From assembly GCF_001570525.1 (NCBI RefSeq), contig NZ_BBXC01000012.1, forward strand, positions 39,140 through 103,139: a DNA stretch of 64,000 nucleotides, read 5' to 3'. The notes below the pieces were generated by a model, which saw only the letters and a list, made by a program, of their open reading frames with translations, searched no databases and had not been told where the DNA came from. Each line of letters starts with the position of its first letter. Within the stretch, counting starts at the first letter, position 1. Positions 56,514 through 64,000 of this stretch are shown here, piece by piece. Origin of the DNA: Herbidospora sakaeratensis. Its GTDB lineage: Bacteria > Actinomycetota > Actinomycetes > Streptosporangiales > Streptosporangiaceae. The position numbers and the translations under genes were made by a program.

Positions 56514-56923
56514 CCGCCGCCGACCTCGCCTGGCTCCTCGACGACCTGGTCAGCAACGTCCGGGAGGTGCGGCACGGCATCGTGCTCTCCTCCGACGGGC
56601 TGCTGCTCGCGAGCTCACGGGACCTGGAGATATCCAGCGCAGAGCACCTGTCGGCGGTGGCCGCCGGGGTGCAGTCGCTGGCCCGCGGCGTGAGCGAACG
56701 CTTCGAGGGCGGAGCCGTCCGGCAGACCATCATCGAGATGCGGTCGGCCTACCTGGTGGTCACCGTCGCCGGCCACGGCGCCTGCCTGGCGGTGCTCTGC
56801 GAGGAGGACGCCGACGTCGGCCTCGTCGCCTACGAGATGGCGATGCTCGTCGTCCGCGTCGGGCAGTACCTGACGTCTCCCGCACGGTCGGTGTCGTCTT
56901 CTACGGGCAGGAGCGACCCGTGA
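56510..56923 (+). CDS. Roadblock/LC7 domain protein (CvnB)
   Basis: 137 residues. The Roadblock fold is seen in WLLDDLVSNVREVRHGIVLSSDGLLLASS, then HLSAVAAGVQSLARG and the strand YLVVTVAGHGACLAVL. Such proteins dimerise and act as regulators of the adjacent Ras-like GTPase. The GTG overlaps the kinase stop, and the stop overlaps the DUF742 start, keeping the four subunits coupled. Confidence 0.95.
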   Translation: MTAADLAWLLDDLVSNVREVRHGIVLSSDGLLLASSRDLEISSAEHLSAVAAGVQSLARGVSERFEGGAVRQTIIEMRSAYLVVTVAGHGACLAVLCEEDADVGLVAYEMAMLVVRVGQYLTSPARSVSSSTGRSDP

Positions 56924-57279
56924 ACCCAGACGAGCAGCTGTACGACGAGCAGGTCGTCCGTCCCTACGTCATCTCGCGCGGCCGCACCGAGGCCCGCGCG
57001 AACCTCGACCTGATCTCCCTGGCGGTGGCCATCAGGCAGCCGACCGGGCTGGAGGTCGGGCTCGACCCCGAGCACCTGGCGATCGTGCGGCTCTGCCGCC
57101 GGCCGCTGTCGGTGGCCGAGATCGCCGCCGCCCTCGACCTGCCCGCGGGCACGGTCCGGGTGCTGCTCGGCGACCTGCTCGACTCGGGCTTCGTGGCGGT
57201 CCAGGACCCGCAGCCCGAGGTGGACGTACTCGACGAGCGAATGTATAGGGCGGTGCTCGATGGCCTCCGTGCCCTCTGA
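56920..57279 (+). CDS. DUF742 protein (CvnC)
   Basis: 119 residues from the GTG at 56920. Family features are VVRPYVISRGRT at the start, the central LDLISLAV segment and a winged-helix-like end (PLSVAEIAAALDLPAGTVRVLLGDLLDSGFV). It overlaps the GTPase gene by 20 bp. In conservons this protein joins the membrane-associated complex of kinase, Roadblock and GTPase. Confidence 0.95.
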   Translation: MNPDEQLYDEQVVRPYVISRGRTEARANLDLISLAVAIRQPTGLEVGLDPEHLAIVRLCRRPLSVAEIAAALDLPAGTVRVLLGDLLDSGFVAVQDPQPEVDVLDERMYRAVLDGLRAL

Positions 57280-57844
57280 CAAGGTCCGCATGCCCACCCC
57301 CGTGAAGCTGCTCATCGCGGGCGGCTTCGGGGTGGGCAAGACGACGATGGTCGGCGCGGTCTCCGAGATCAAGCCGCTGCGGACCGAAGAGGTGCTGACC
57401 GACCGCAGCGTCGGCGTCGACGACCTGTCGGGCGTCGAGCGGAAGACCACCACCACGGTGGCCATGGACTTCGGCCGGATCAGCGTCGGCGACGACTACG
57501 TGCTCTACCTGTTCGGCACCCCCGGCCAGGAGCGGTTCTGGTTCGTCTGGGACGAACTGGCCAGGGGCGCCCTGGGCGCCGTCGTGCTCGCCGACACCCG
57601 CCGTCTCTCCGACTGCTTCCCGTCGGTCGACTACTTCGAGCGGCGCGGCACCCCGTTCGTGGTCGCGGTCAACTGCTTCGAGGGCGCCCCCGTCTACGAC
57701 CTGGCCGAGGTGAAGATGGCGCTCAGCCTGCCGGCGGACATCCCGGTGCTGCTGTGCGACGCCCGCCGCCGCGCCTCCGGCAAGGAGGTGCTGATCACCC
57801 TCGTCCAGCACGCCTACAGCAGGCGGCCGGTCGCCAAGGTCTGA
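57260..57844 (+). CDS. Conservon Ras-like GTPase (CvnD)
   Basis: 194 residues, ATG start inside the DUF742 gene. The P-loop is GGFGVGKTT, the switch II motif GTPGQERFWF, and the DTRRL and NCFEG segments replace a classical NKxD G4 motif, as usual in this family. It is the G-protein-like output of the conservon. The last 31 bp are antisense to menD. Confidence 0.95.
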   Translation: MASVPSDKVRMPTPVKLLIAGGFGVGKTTMVGAVSEIKPLRTEEVLTDRSVGVDDLSGVERKTTTTVAMDFGRISVGDDYVLYLFGTPGQERFWFVWDELARGALGAVVLADTRRLSDCFPSVDYFERRGTPFVVAVNCFEGAPVYDLAEVKMALSLPADIPVLLCDARRRASGKEVLITLVQHAYSRRPVAKV

Positions 57845-59463
57845 GACACCGCCTCCTGGATGCGCCGCCGGACGGCAGCCTGTTCGTCGCGTTCGGTGAC
57901 CACCTCGACCACCCACAGGCCGGTGCTGGGCTGCATCTCGTTCACGCCGTTGACGCGCGCGTACGGGATCTGCGCCATCGCGGCGACGTCGCGGGCGCTG
58001 ACGCCGTGGGGCGTGCCGAAGAGGCGCTCGAACTCCGGCCGCCCGGCCGGTTCGAGGGTGGAGAAGATGCCGCCGCCGTCGTTGTTGACGACCACGATCG
58101 TCAGGTCGGGCCGGGGCTCCTGCGGGCCCATGACCAGGCCGTTCTGGTCGTGGATGAGCGACAGGTCGCCGATCAGGGCGTAGGAGGGGCCGTCGTGGGC
58201 CAGCGCCGCGCCGATCGCCGACGACACCAGGCCGTCGATGCCGGACGCGCCCCGGTTGGCCAGGATCCGCACGCCGTCGCGCGGCCGCATGGCCAGGTCG
58301 AGGTCGCGGATCGGCATGCTCGACCCGGCGAACAACAACGCGTTCTGCGGCAGCGCCGCGACCAGGTCGCGGGCCAGCCTCGGCTCGCTCAGCGGAGTGG
58401 CGTCGAGCAGCAGGTCGATCGCGTCGCGGGCGCGCTTCTCGGCCTCGTGCCAGGTGGCCGTCCACTCGGTCGGGCCGGTCGTCTCGCCGGGGCGCACCGA
58501 CGGCACGACCGCCATCGCGGTGCGGGTCGGGTCGGGGTGGCGGGCGGCCCGCGAGACCACGACGTGGCGTTCGGCCGACCGGACGTAGGCCAGCGCCGCG
58601 CGTGACAGCCCCACCCGGCCGGAGGTGACGACCAGGCCGGGCCGGAACACCCGGGCGAAGGCCGGATCGCCGAGCAGGCTGCGGTAGGTCGAGACGGCCG
58701 ACGGGCCGCTGCGGTGGCCGCTCGTGGGCTCGGCCAGGATCGGCCAGCCGGTGGACTCGGCCAGGCCCTCCCAATCGTCGTCTTCGGCGCCGTCGCCGAG
58801 CACGATGACGCCGCGCTCCTCGGCCGGCAGCTCGAAGGCGTCGGCGGAGATCGAGGGCGGCGTCATCGACGTCCACGGACGGCGGTCGGCGCGGCCCTCC
58901 AGCAGCTTGTCGGCGTCGCCCGACGGGATCAGCGGGTCGCGGAAGGCCAGGTTGAGGTGGACCGGGCCCGGGTCGGGATGGAGCATGGCCGACCACGCCC
59001 GGTCGATCGTGGTCCGCCAGTAGGGCATCTGGCCCGGTTCGGCCGCGCCCATCTCGCAGAACCAGCGCACGTGGCCGCCGTAGAGCTTGATCTGGTCGAT
59101 CGTCTGGTTGGCCCCCGTCGCCCGCAGCTCCGGCGGCCGGTCGGCCGTCAGCACCAGCAGCGGGACGCCCGACTCGGCGGCCTCGACCACGGCGGGCAGG
59201 TAGTTGGCGGCGGCGGTGCCGGACGTACAGACGAGAGCGACCGGGCGGCCCGACCGCCGGGCCAGGCCCAGCGCCAGGAACGCGGCCGAGCGTTCGTCGA
59301 CCCGGACGTGCAGCCGCACGTGCTCGTTGTTGTGGAAGGCCAGCGCGAGCGCCGTCGAGCGCGAGCCGGGGGAGACGACGACCTCGGCCAGCCCGCAGCG
59401 GGCCAGTTCGTCGACGACCACCCCGGCCAGCGCGGTGGAGCCGTTCCCGCTCAGAAGTGCCAT
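57814..59463 (-). CDS. menD: 2-succinyl-5-enolpyruvyl-6-hydroxy-3-cyclohexene-1-carboxylate synthase
   Basis: 549 residues. The ATG at 59463 lies 12 bp inside the menB 3' end. The ThDP-enzyme pattern is present: VVVSPGSRSTALALAFHNN and DERSAAFLALGLARRSGRP in the N-terminal domain, GDLSLIHDQNGL as the cofactor-binding GDG-type motif, and VVNNDGGGIFSTLEP. It joins isochorismate with 2-oxoglutarate in menaquinone synthesis. Length matches MenD (~550). Confidence 0.96.
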   Translation of the reverse strand: MALLSGNGSTALAGVVVDELARCGLAEVVVSPGSRSTALALAFHNNEHVRLHVRVDERSAAFLALGLARRSGRPVALVCTSGTAAANYLPAVVEAAESGVPLLVLTADRPPELRATGANQTIDQIKLYGGHVRWFCEMGAAEPGQMPYWRTTIDRAWSAMLHPDPGPVHLNLAFRDPLIPSGDADKLLEGRADRRPWTSMTPPSISADAFELPAEERGVIVLGDGAEDDDWEGLAESTGWPILAEPTSGHRSGPSAVSTYRSLLGDPAFARVFRPGLVVTSGRVGLSRAALAYVRSAERHVVVSRAARHPDPTRTAMAVVPSVRPGETTGPTEWTATWHEAEKRARDAIDLLLDATPLSEPRLARDLVAALPQNALLFAGSSMPIRDLDLAMRPRDGVRILANRGASGIDGLVSSAIGAALAHDGPSYALIGDLSLIHDQNGLVMGPQEPRPDLTIVVVNNDGGGIFSTLEPAGRPEFERLFGTPHGVSARDVAAMAQIPYARVNGVNEMQPSTGLWVVEVVTERDEQAAVRRRIQEAVSQTLATGRLL

Positions 59464-60329
59464 GGGAACGGGCTCCAATCGGGTGAACGTTTCTCGAGGA
59501 ACGAGTCGCGGCCCTCGGCCGCCTCGTCGGTCATGTACGCCAGCCGCGTCGCCTCCCCGGCGAACACCTGCTGGCCGACGAGGCCGTCGTCGATGAGGTT
59601 GAACGCGTACTTCAGCATGCGCTGCGCCGTCGGGCTCTTGGCGTTGATCTTGCGGGCCCATTCGAGGGCGACGACCTCGAGCTCCTCGTGGGGCACCACC
59701 GCGTTGACCATGCCCATCCGGTGGGCGGCCTCGGCGTCGTAGGTGTCGCCCAAGAAGAAGATCTCGCGGGCGAACTTCTGGCCCACCTGGCGGGCCAGGT
59801 AGGCGCTGCCGAAGCCGCCGTCGAAGCTGGCGACGTCGGCGTCGGTCTGCTTGAACCGGGCGTGCTCACGGCTGGCGAGGGTCAGGTCGGCCACGACGTG
59901 GAGGCTGTGGCCGCCGCCCGCCGCCCAGCCCGGCACCACGCAGATGACGACCTTGCCCATGAAGCGGATCTGCCGCTGCACCTCCAGGATGTGGAGGCGG
60001 CCGGTGGCCGGGGTGCCGTCGGCGTACTGGTAGCCGTCTTTGCCCCGGATGCGCTGGTCGCCGCCGGAGCAGAAGGCCCAGCCGCCGTCGCGCGGCGAGG
60101 GCCCGTTGCCGGTCAGCAGCACACACCCGACGTCGACCTGCTGCCGGGCGTGGTCGAACGCCTGGAAGAGCTCGTCGACCGTCTGCGGGCGGAACGCGTT
60201 GCGCACCTCGGGACGGTTGAAGGCGATCCGAACCGTGCCCTGGTCAACCGCGCGGTGGTAGGTAATGTCGGCGAAGTCGAAGCCCTCGACGGGGCGCCAC
60301 GCCTTCTCGTCGAACAGTTCAGAAACCAT
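59451..60329 (-). CDS. menB: 1,4-dihydroxy-2-naphthoyl-CoA synthase
   Basis: 292 residues, crotonase fold. MenB-type motifs are FCSGGDQRIRGKDGYQY, VPGWAAGGGHSLHVVADLTLAS and the FDGGFGSAYLARQVG segment, with the C-terminal RSPDWSPFPWHF tail typical of MenB. It closes the naphthoate ring from o-succinylbenzoyl-CoA. It lies 6 bp after menF and overlaps menD by 13 bp, so the three are one operon. Confidence 0.97.
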   Translation of the reverse strand: MVSELFDEKAWRPVEGFDFADITYHRAVDQGTVRIAFNRPEVRNAFRPQTVDELFQAFDHARQQVDVGCVLLTGNGPSPRDGGWAFCSGGDQRIRGKDGYQYADGTPATGRLHILEVQRQIRFMGKVVICVVPGWAAGGGHSLHVVADLTLASREHARFKQTDADVASFDGGFGSAYLARQVGQKFAREIFFLGDTYDAEAAHRMGMVNAVVPHEELEVVALEWARKINAKSPTAQRMLKYAFNLIDDGLVGQQVFAGEATRLAYMTDEAAEGRDSFLEKRSPDWSPFPWHF

Positions 60330-60335
60330 GCTGTC

Positions 60336-61520
60336 TCACTTTACGCAAGTGGGTTCGGCGAACAGATCCCGGATGGCGCCGAGCTTCGCCTCGGTCTCGT
60401 GCCACTCCGAGGCCGGGTTCGAGTCGCCGACGATGCCGCATCCGGCGAACAGCCGCAGGTCGGGCCCCTTCACCTCGGCGCACCGCAACGCGATGCACCA
60501 TTCGCCGTCGCCGCGCGCGTCCTGCCAGCCGACCGGGCCGGCGTAGCGGCCCCGGTCGAGGTTCTCCAGTTCGCGCAGCAGCGACAGGGCCTCCCGGAAC
60601 GGGGTGCCGCAGACGGCGGCGGTCGGGTGGAGCCGCGAGGCGAGGGTGAGCGCGTCGACGTTGTGGCTGAGCGTGCCGCTGATGCGGGTCGCCAGGTGGG
60701 TGACGTTGGCCAGTTGCAGTTCGTGCGGTTCGTGGACGTCGAGCTGCGAGCAGTGGGCCCGCAGCACGTCCTCGGCGGAGTCGGCGGCGAGTTCGTGCTC
60801 GACCGCGGTCTTCTCGGTGCCCAGGCCGATCGCCCCGCCGGGCCAGTCGGTGCCGGCCAGCACCAGCGACTTCACCATCCGCCCGAACCGGCCGGTCAAC
60901 AGCTCCGGGGAGGCGCCGACGAGGCCGTCGACGGCGAACGTCCAGCAGCCGGGGAACCGGTCGTGCAGCCGCGAGACCGCCGTACGCGGGTCGAACGGCC
61001 CGCCGAGCAGCCCCCGCACGTCTCTGGCCAGCACGACCTTGTGCAGCCGCCCGGCCCTGATGTCCTCGACCGCCCGGGAGACCTGCTTGTGGAAACGTTC
61101 CTCGGCGTCGGGCTCGGCCAGCCACCGCACGTTCGGCAGCGGGTCCGGGACCGTTCCATCGGGATGGCAGGGGTCGCCCACGGTCGTCATCCAGGAGGCG
61201 CCGCCGCGCCGGGCGATCAGCACCTGCGGGATGACGAAGACCGACCGGCCGGGCCCGTGGTCGAAGGTGAAGCTGCCGAACGCGACCGGCCCCGAACCGG
61301 GCAGGCCCACGCGGTCGTCGACGTTGCGCCGCGCCAGCCACTGCCGGAACCAGCGGCGGGCGTGCTCGAACCGGCCGGGCCCGCTCACCTCGAACCGGGC
61401 CGCGACGCCCCATCCGGCCATGCCCTCGTCGCCGTGCAGCCAGAGCAGGCTGTCGGCGAACGGCGCGGCGCCGATGAGCGGGCCGGGGTCCTGGATCGGG
61501 ACCGTCCGCACCAGCTCCAT
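60336..61520 (-). CDS. menF: Isochorismate synthase
   Basis: 394 residues. The chorismate-binding domain shows KVVLARD, the LLTGRFGRMVKSLVLAGTDWPGG region with the GTEKTAVEHELA helix, and GWQDARGDGEWCIALRCAEV. The end SNPASEWHETEAKLGAI carries the Mg-binding Glu. It converts chorismate to isochorismate for menaquinone. Its ATG shares bases with the upstream methyltransferase stop. A siderophore role is possible for such enzymes, but the menB-menD context argues for menaquinone. Confidence 0.93.
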   Translation of the reverse strand: MELVRTVPIQDPGPLIGAAPFADSLLWLHGDEGMAGWGVAARFEVSGPGRFEHARRWFRQWLARRNVDDRVGLPGSGPVAFGSFTFDHGPGRSVFVIPQVLIARRGGASWMTTVGDPCHPDGTVPDPLPNVRWLAEPDAEERFHKQVSRAVEDIRAGRLHKVVLARDVRGLLGGPFDPRTAVSRLHDRFPGCWTFAVDGLVGASPELLTGRFGRMVKSLVLAGTDWPGGAIGLGTEKTAVEHELAADSAEDVLRAHCSQLDVHEPHELQLANVTHLATRISGTLSHNVDALTLASRLHPTAAVCGTPFREALSLLRELENLDRGRYAGPVGWQDARGDGEWCIALRCAEVKGPDLRLFAGCGIVGDSNPASEWHETEAKLGAIRDLFAEPTCVK

Positions 61521-62323
61521 CAGGTCTCCTCTGGCCGGCGCGCCAGCACCGAGTGGACGGTGAAGGACACCGCGCGGAACCCCGGGTCGGCCATGACGCT
61601 CCGCACCTCGTCGAGCTGGTCCTTCGTCAGGCCGGTGGCCAGGAAGTGGTCTTCGAGGTGGAAGCTGTTGCTGGTGAGCAGCTCCAGGCCGGGCGACTTC
61701 GGCCCCCACACCTCCACGTGGCACCACGGGTCGATCTGGGCGAACCCGGCCCCGGCGATCTCCTGCGCGGCCGAGCGCCCCCACGTCGGGTCGCTGCCGA
61801 CGCCGACGAGCACCGAGGCCATGGCGCGCAGGAACGTCTCGTAGAGCTCGCGCGAGCCGTGGTCGGGGGCCAGCAGGGCCGGCCAGTGGGTGACGTCGAT
61901 CTCGTCGATCTGCAGCCAGCCGCCCGGCCGCAGCGCCTCGCGCAGCCGCGCCAGCACCGCCGCCCGCTCGGGCAGGTGGCTCAGCACCAGCCGGGCGTGG
62001 ACGAGGTCGAACGCGGCCGGCGGCAGCGGGTCGCGCACGATGTCGTGCCGGGTGACGGTCAGGCCGTCGTGGGCCGGGATGAGGCCCGGCTTGATGTCGG
62101 TGGCGAACACGTGGCCGCGGGGCGCGACCCGGTCGGCCAGCCAGCGGGCGACGCTGCCGCCGCCCGCCCCGATCTCCAGGCAGTTCCAGCCGTCGCCGAC
62201 GCCCGTCTGGGCGAGCCGGCCGAAGGTCAGCGGGTCGAGCAGGTCGGCCAGGCAGCGGTGCTGGTCGGCCGAGTGGTCTCCGTCGTTGTCGAACACATAT
62301 TGATGCGCGAGCACATGCGTCAC
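61520..62323 (-). CDS. Class I SAM-dependent methyltransferase, first gene of the men operon
   Basis: 267 residues from the GTG at 62323, which has a GGGGGGAAA site upstream; an ATG at 62365 is the alternative, but TAGCAT overlapping it looks like the -10 box. Motif I is CLEIGAGGGSVARWLADRV, then FATDIKPG, HDIVRDPLPPAAFDLVHARLVLSHL and LRPGGWLQIDEIDV. It lacks the MenG/UbiE signatures, so a demethylmenaquinone role is not supported by motifs alone. The coupling to menF suggests a link with quinone or chorismate metabolism. Confidence 0.85.
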   Translation of the reverse strand: MTHVLAHQYVFDNDGDHSADQHRCLADLLDPLTFGRLAQTGVGDGWNCLEIGAGGGSVARWLADRVAPRGHVFATDIKPGLIPAHDGLTVTRHDIVRDPLPPAAFDLVHARLVLSHLPERAAVLARLREALRPGGWLQIDEIDVTHWPALLAPDHGSRELYETFLRAMASVLVGVGSDPTWGRSAAQEIAGAGFAQIDPWCHVEVWGPKSPGLELLTSNSFHLEDHFLATGLTKDQLDEVRSVMADPGFRAVSFTVHSVLARRPEET

Positions 62324-62401
62324 TGGATTTCCCCCCCGGGAAAAACAAGCAGTCCGGTTCCGCATGCTAGGGCGTGATTACTTCAGGACATCGGCAGACA
62401 C

Positions 62402-63532
62402 TCAGAGTGATGCGCCGTTCCGGAACACGGCGGCGGTTTCGCGCAGGGCGGTGTGATCGGTCGTCGGGTCGCCGCGCACCGCGAGCAGGTCGGCGTCGAA
62501 GCCCGGCGCGATCCGCCCCTTCCGGTCGCCGATCCGGCACACCTTCGCGGCGTCGGAGGTGAAGGCGCGCAGGATCTGCACCGGCGTCATCCCGGCCGTG
62601 GTCAGCATCTCGCCGCCGTGGGTGAGGATGCCGTGGGGCTTGGGCGGGCCGATGCCCGAGTCGCTGCCGCCGACGATGGTGACGCCCGAGGCGTACAGCA
62701 GGCGCAGGCTGTGGCCGAGCTTCGGGATCAGCGCGGCGATCCTGGGCGGTGGCACCACCCCCGGCCGGACGCCGACGGTCAGCGAGGCGGCGACGCCGTT
62801 CGCGGCCATGGCCGCCATGACCGCCGGGTCGGGCACGACGTCGTCGTGGGTCAGGAAGGTGACGTGCTCGACCGAGTCGAACCCGGCCGCGACCGCCGCC
62901 GCGATGCCCGGCCCGCCGTGGGCGTGCCCGGCGATGGGTAAGCCGTGGCGGTGGGCCTCGTCGGCGGCCGCGTCGATCTCGGCCTGGCTGAACTGGTTGA
63001 GGTGGGAGTGGGTGCCGGGGGTCATCTCGCCGCCCGTGATCATCATCTTGATCGCGTGCGCGCCCTTCTCGGCCCGTTCCCGTACGGCCGCGCGTACGCC
63101 CTCGACCCCCTCGGCCTCGCCCCCGAGCCACCAGCAGTGCCCCTTCACCGAGGTGATCGGGGCGCCGGCGCTGAGGATCTCCGGCCCGTCGGGCATGTCT
63201 CCGGCCAGCTTGAGGGCCAGGTAGCCGCGGTCGCCCAGGTCGCGGACCGTGGTGACCCCGGCGGCCAGCTGCCGGCGGGCGTGGGCGCGCATCCGGTCGT
63301 ACAGGCCCTCGCGGTCGAGCGCGGCCACCGGGTCGGGGGAGGCGTCGAAGGCGAGGTGGACGTGGGTGTCGACGAGACCGGGCAGCAGGGTGACGTCGCC
63401 CAGGTCGCGGACGTCGCCGTGCTCCGGCGCGTCGTCGAGCAGCTCGACGACCCTGCCGCCGGAGACGACGACGGCCCGCTTGTCGGTCAGGTCGCGGCCG
63501 TCGAAGACACGCCGCGCGCGAATGATGAGCAT
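62402..63532 (-). CDS. Amidohydrolase family protein (imidazolonepropionase/prolidase-like)
   Basis: 376 residues, ATG start. The metal-dependent hydrolase pattern is complete: DTHVHLAF for the first two His, a Lys in HAIKMMITGG, GHAHGG, the HVTFLTHDD His region and GSDSG for the final Asp. Such proteins hydrolyse C-N bonds in cyclic amides or dipeptides; the substrate is unknown. A weak -10 (GGATAT) lies 7 nt before the start. It stands alone between the men operon and the ferredoxin-reductase genes. Confidence 0.9.
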   Translation of the reverse strand: MLIIRARRVFDGRDLTDKRAVVVSGGRVVELLDDAPEHGDVRDLGDVTLLPGLVDTHVHLAFDASPDPVAALDREGLYDRMRAHARRQLAAGVTTVRDLGDRGYLALKLAGDMPDGPEILSAGAPITSVKGHCWWLGGEAEGVEGVRAAVRERAEKGAHAIKMMITGGEMTPGTHSHLNQFSQAEIDAAADEAHRHGLPIAGHAHGGPGIAAAVAAGFDSVEHVTFLTHDDVVPDPAVMAAMAANGVAASLTVGVRPGVVPPPRIAALIPKLGHSLRLLYASGVTIVGGSDSGIGPPKPHGILTHGGEMLTTAGMTPVQILRAFTSDAAKVCRIGDRKGRIAPGFDADLLAVRGDPTTDHTALRETAAVFRNGASL

Positions 63533-63577
63533 GGCCCGAATATCCGCCGGTTTTCGGGCTTTCGCATGAGTATGGGG

Positions 63578-63847
63578 CTACTCAGTGATGGGAATCCGCA
63601 ACGAGACCGAGCCGCGCAGGTCGAGCCAGGCGTCCTTCGGCCCGCGTACGAGGGTCAGCACGACCTCCTCGCACCCCGGGCAGCGGGCGACCAGACCGGG
63701 CTGGGGCCCGTAGACGCGCAGCTCGGCCAGCGCGCCGCGCCGGCCGCAGCCCGCGCAGGTGCCCTGCGCCGTGGTGACGTCGAGGGTGAAGATCTCGCTC
63801 AGCGGCCCGGCGAGGGCGTTGCCGTCCTGGTAGTCCAGGTGCTCCAT
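63578..63847 (-). CDS. DUF6510 family protein with zinc-ribbon-like cysteines
   Basis: 89 residues. Two CxxC pairs (CAGCGRRG and CPGCEE) form a predicted zinc site in an otherwise beta-rich small protein starting with LDYQDGNALAGPLSEIF. It starts 3 bp after the stop of the ferredoxin-reductase gene. This pairing is usual for the family, often also with a sulfite-oxidase-like gene. Confidence 0.88.
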   Translation of the reverse strand: MEHLDYQDGNALAGPLSEIFTLDVTTAQGTCAGCGRRGALAELRVYGPQPGLVARCPGCEEVVLTLVRGPKDAWLDLRGSVSLRIPITE

Positions 63848-63849
63848 GG

Positions 63850-64000
63850 TCAGCCTCCGGTGGGTCCGAAACGCTCGGTCTTGATCTTGGCCGGGTCGTG
63901 GCCCAGGTCGATCAGCAGGTCGGCCGTGGCCTCGACGAAGCCCGTCGGCCCGCAGACGAAGACGTCGGGGGCGGTCTCCGGCGGCCAGCCGTAGGCGACC
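63850..64000 (-). CDS. Ferredoxin/flavodoxin reductase-type oxidoreductase, C-terminal end (partial)
   Basis: Only the last 49 codons lie in the window. They encode the NAD(P)-binding end of the ferredoxin-NADP reductase fold: PDVFVCGPTGFVEATADLLIDLGHDPAKIKTERFGPTGG. The 5' end is outside the right edge. It is in an operon with the DUF6510 gene. Electron transfer to a molybdenum or flavin partner is likely by family knowledge. Confidence 0.88.
   Translation of the reverse strand, partial: VAYGWPPETAPDVFVCGPTGFVEATADLLIDLGHDPAKIKTERFGPTGG

Overview
The window is very GC-rich, uses GTG starts heavily, and is packed with short-overlap operons. It reads as chromosome of a filamentous actinomycete. 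A four-gene conservon, secreted CBM2 enzymes with Ser/Pro linkers, a CspB-type cold-shock protein with a C-terminal extension, DUF3027 and DUF2530 proteins, and rare TTA codons all fit Streptosporangiales or a close relative (inference). I see no rRNA, tRNA, CRISPR array, insertion sequence or phage gene.

1-10.4 kb: the end of a Pro/Gly-rich membrane protein, a TetR regulator, a HAD phosphatase, a cold-shock protein, an MFS exporter, a DUF3027 protein, a 1,030-residue Hsp90-fold (sacsin-like) ATPase, a methyltransferase, a DUF2530 protein and a purine permease. 10.4-17 kb: a secreted GH10 xylanase (two FN3 domains plus CBM2) with two GAAA/TTTC operators, a MarR-MFS pair, a tiny leaderless membrane peptide, an aldo/keto reductase flanked by copies of a hairpin repeat, and a secreted propeller-like protein. 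17-21 kb: a large SCO7613-like membrane protein, then a hypothetical gene and lhgO diverging from one 15-bp palindrome.

21.1-31 kb: an envelope-stress or efflux island. Two paralogous two-component systems flank two divergent adaptors, a MacB-type ATPase and permease, a DUF5666-like protein and a Cys-rich lipoprotein. 31-37.3 kb: two dynamin-like GTPases, a Fic protein preceded by a 66-bp dyad-symmetric array of 11-bp operators, and an NfeD-SPFH pair. 37.3-43.2 kb: homogentisate catabolism (IclR, HGD, unknown, FAH) running into an L,D-transpeptidase, with a divergent FAD oxidase. 43.2-50.1 kb: an ArsR-SRPBCC pair, an EF-hand protein, an orphan KdpE-like regulator, an SGNH esterase-CBM2, a ketopantoate reductase-like protein, a small membrane peptide, and a membrane-anchored GH5 homologue lacking both catalytic glutamates.

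50.2-57.8 kb: the most distinctive region. P450, class I terpene-synthase-like and class II diterpene-cyclase-like genes are translationally coupled, two of them carry a TTA codon, and a complete conservon (sensor kinase, Roadblock, DUF742, Ras-like GTPase) follows directly. This looks like a small labdane-type diterpenoid locus with its own signalling complex. 57.8-64 kb: menaquinone genes menF-menB-menD behind a methyltransferase, an amidohydrolase, a DUF6510 protein and the end of a ferredoxin reductase.

A recurring regulatory feature is a -10-like hexamer placed exactly 7 nt before a start codon, with no ribosome-binding site. This is the leaderless-mRNA arrangement common in actinobacteria, and twice it forms overlapping divergent promoters.
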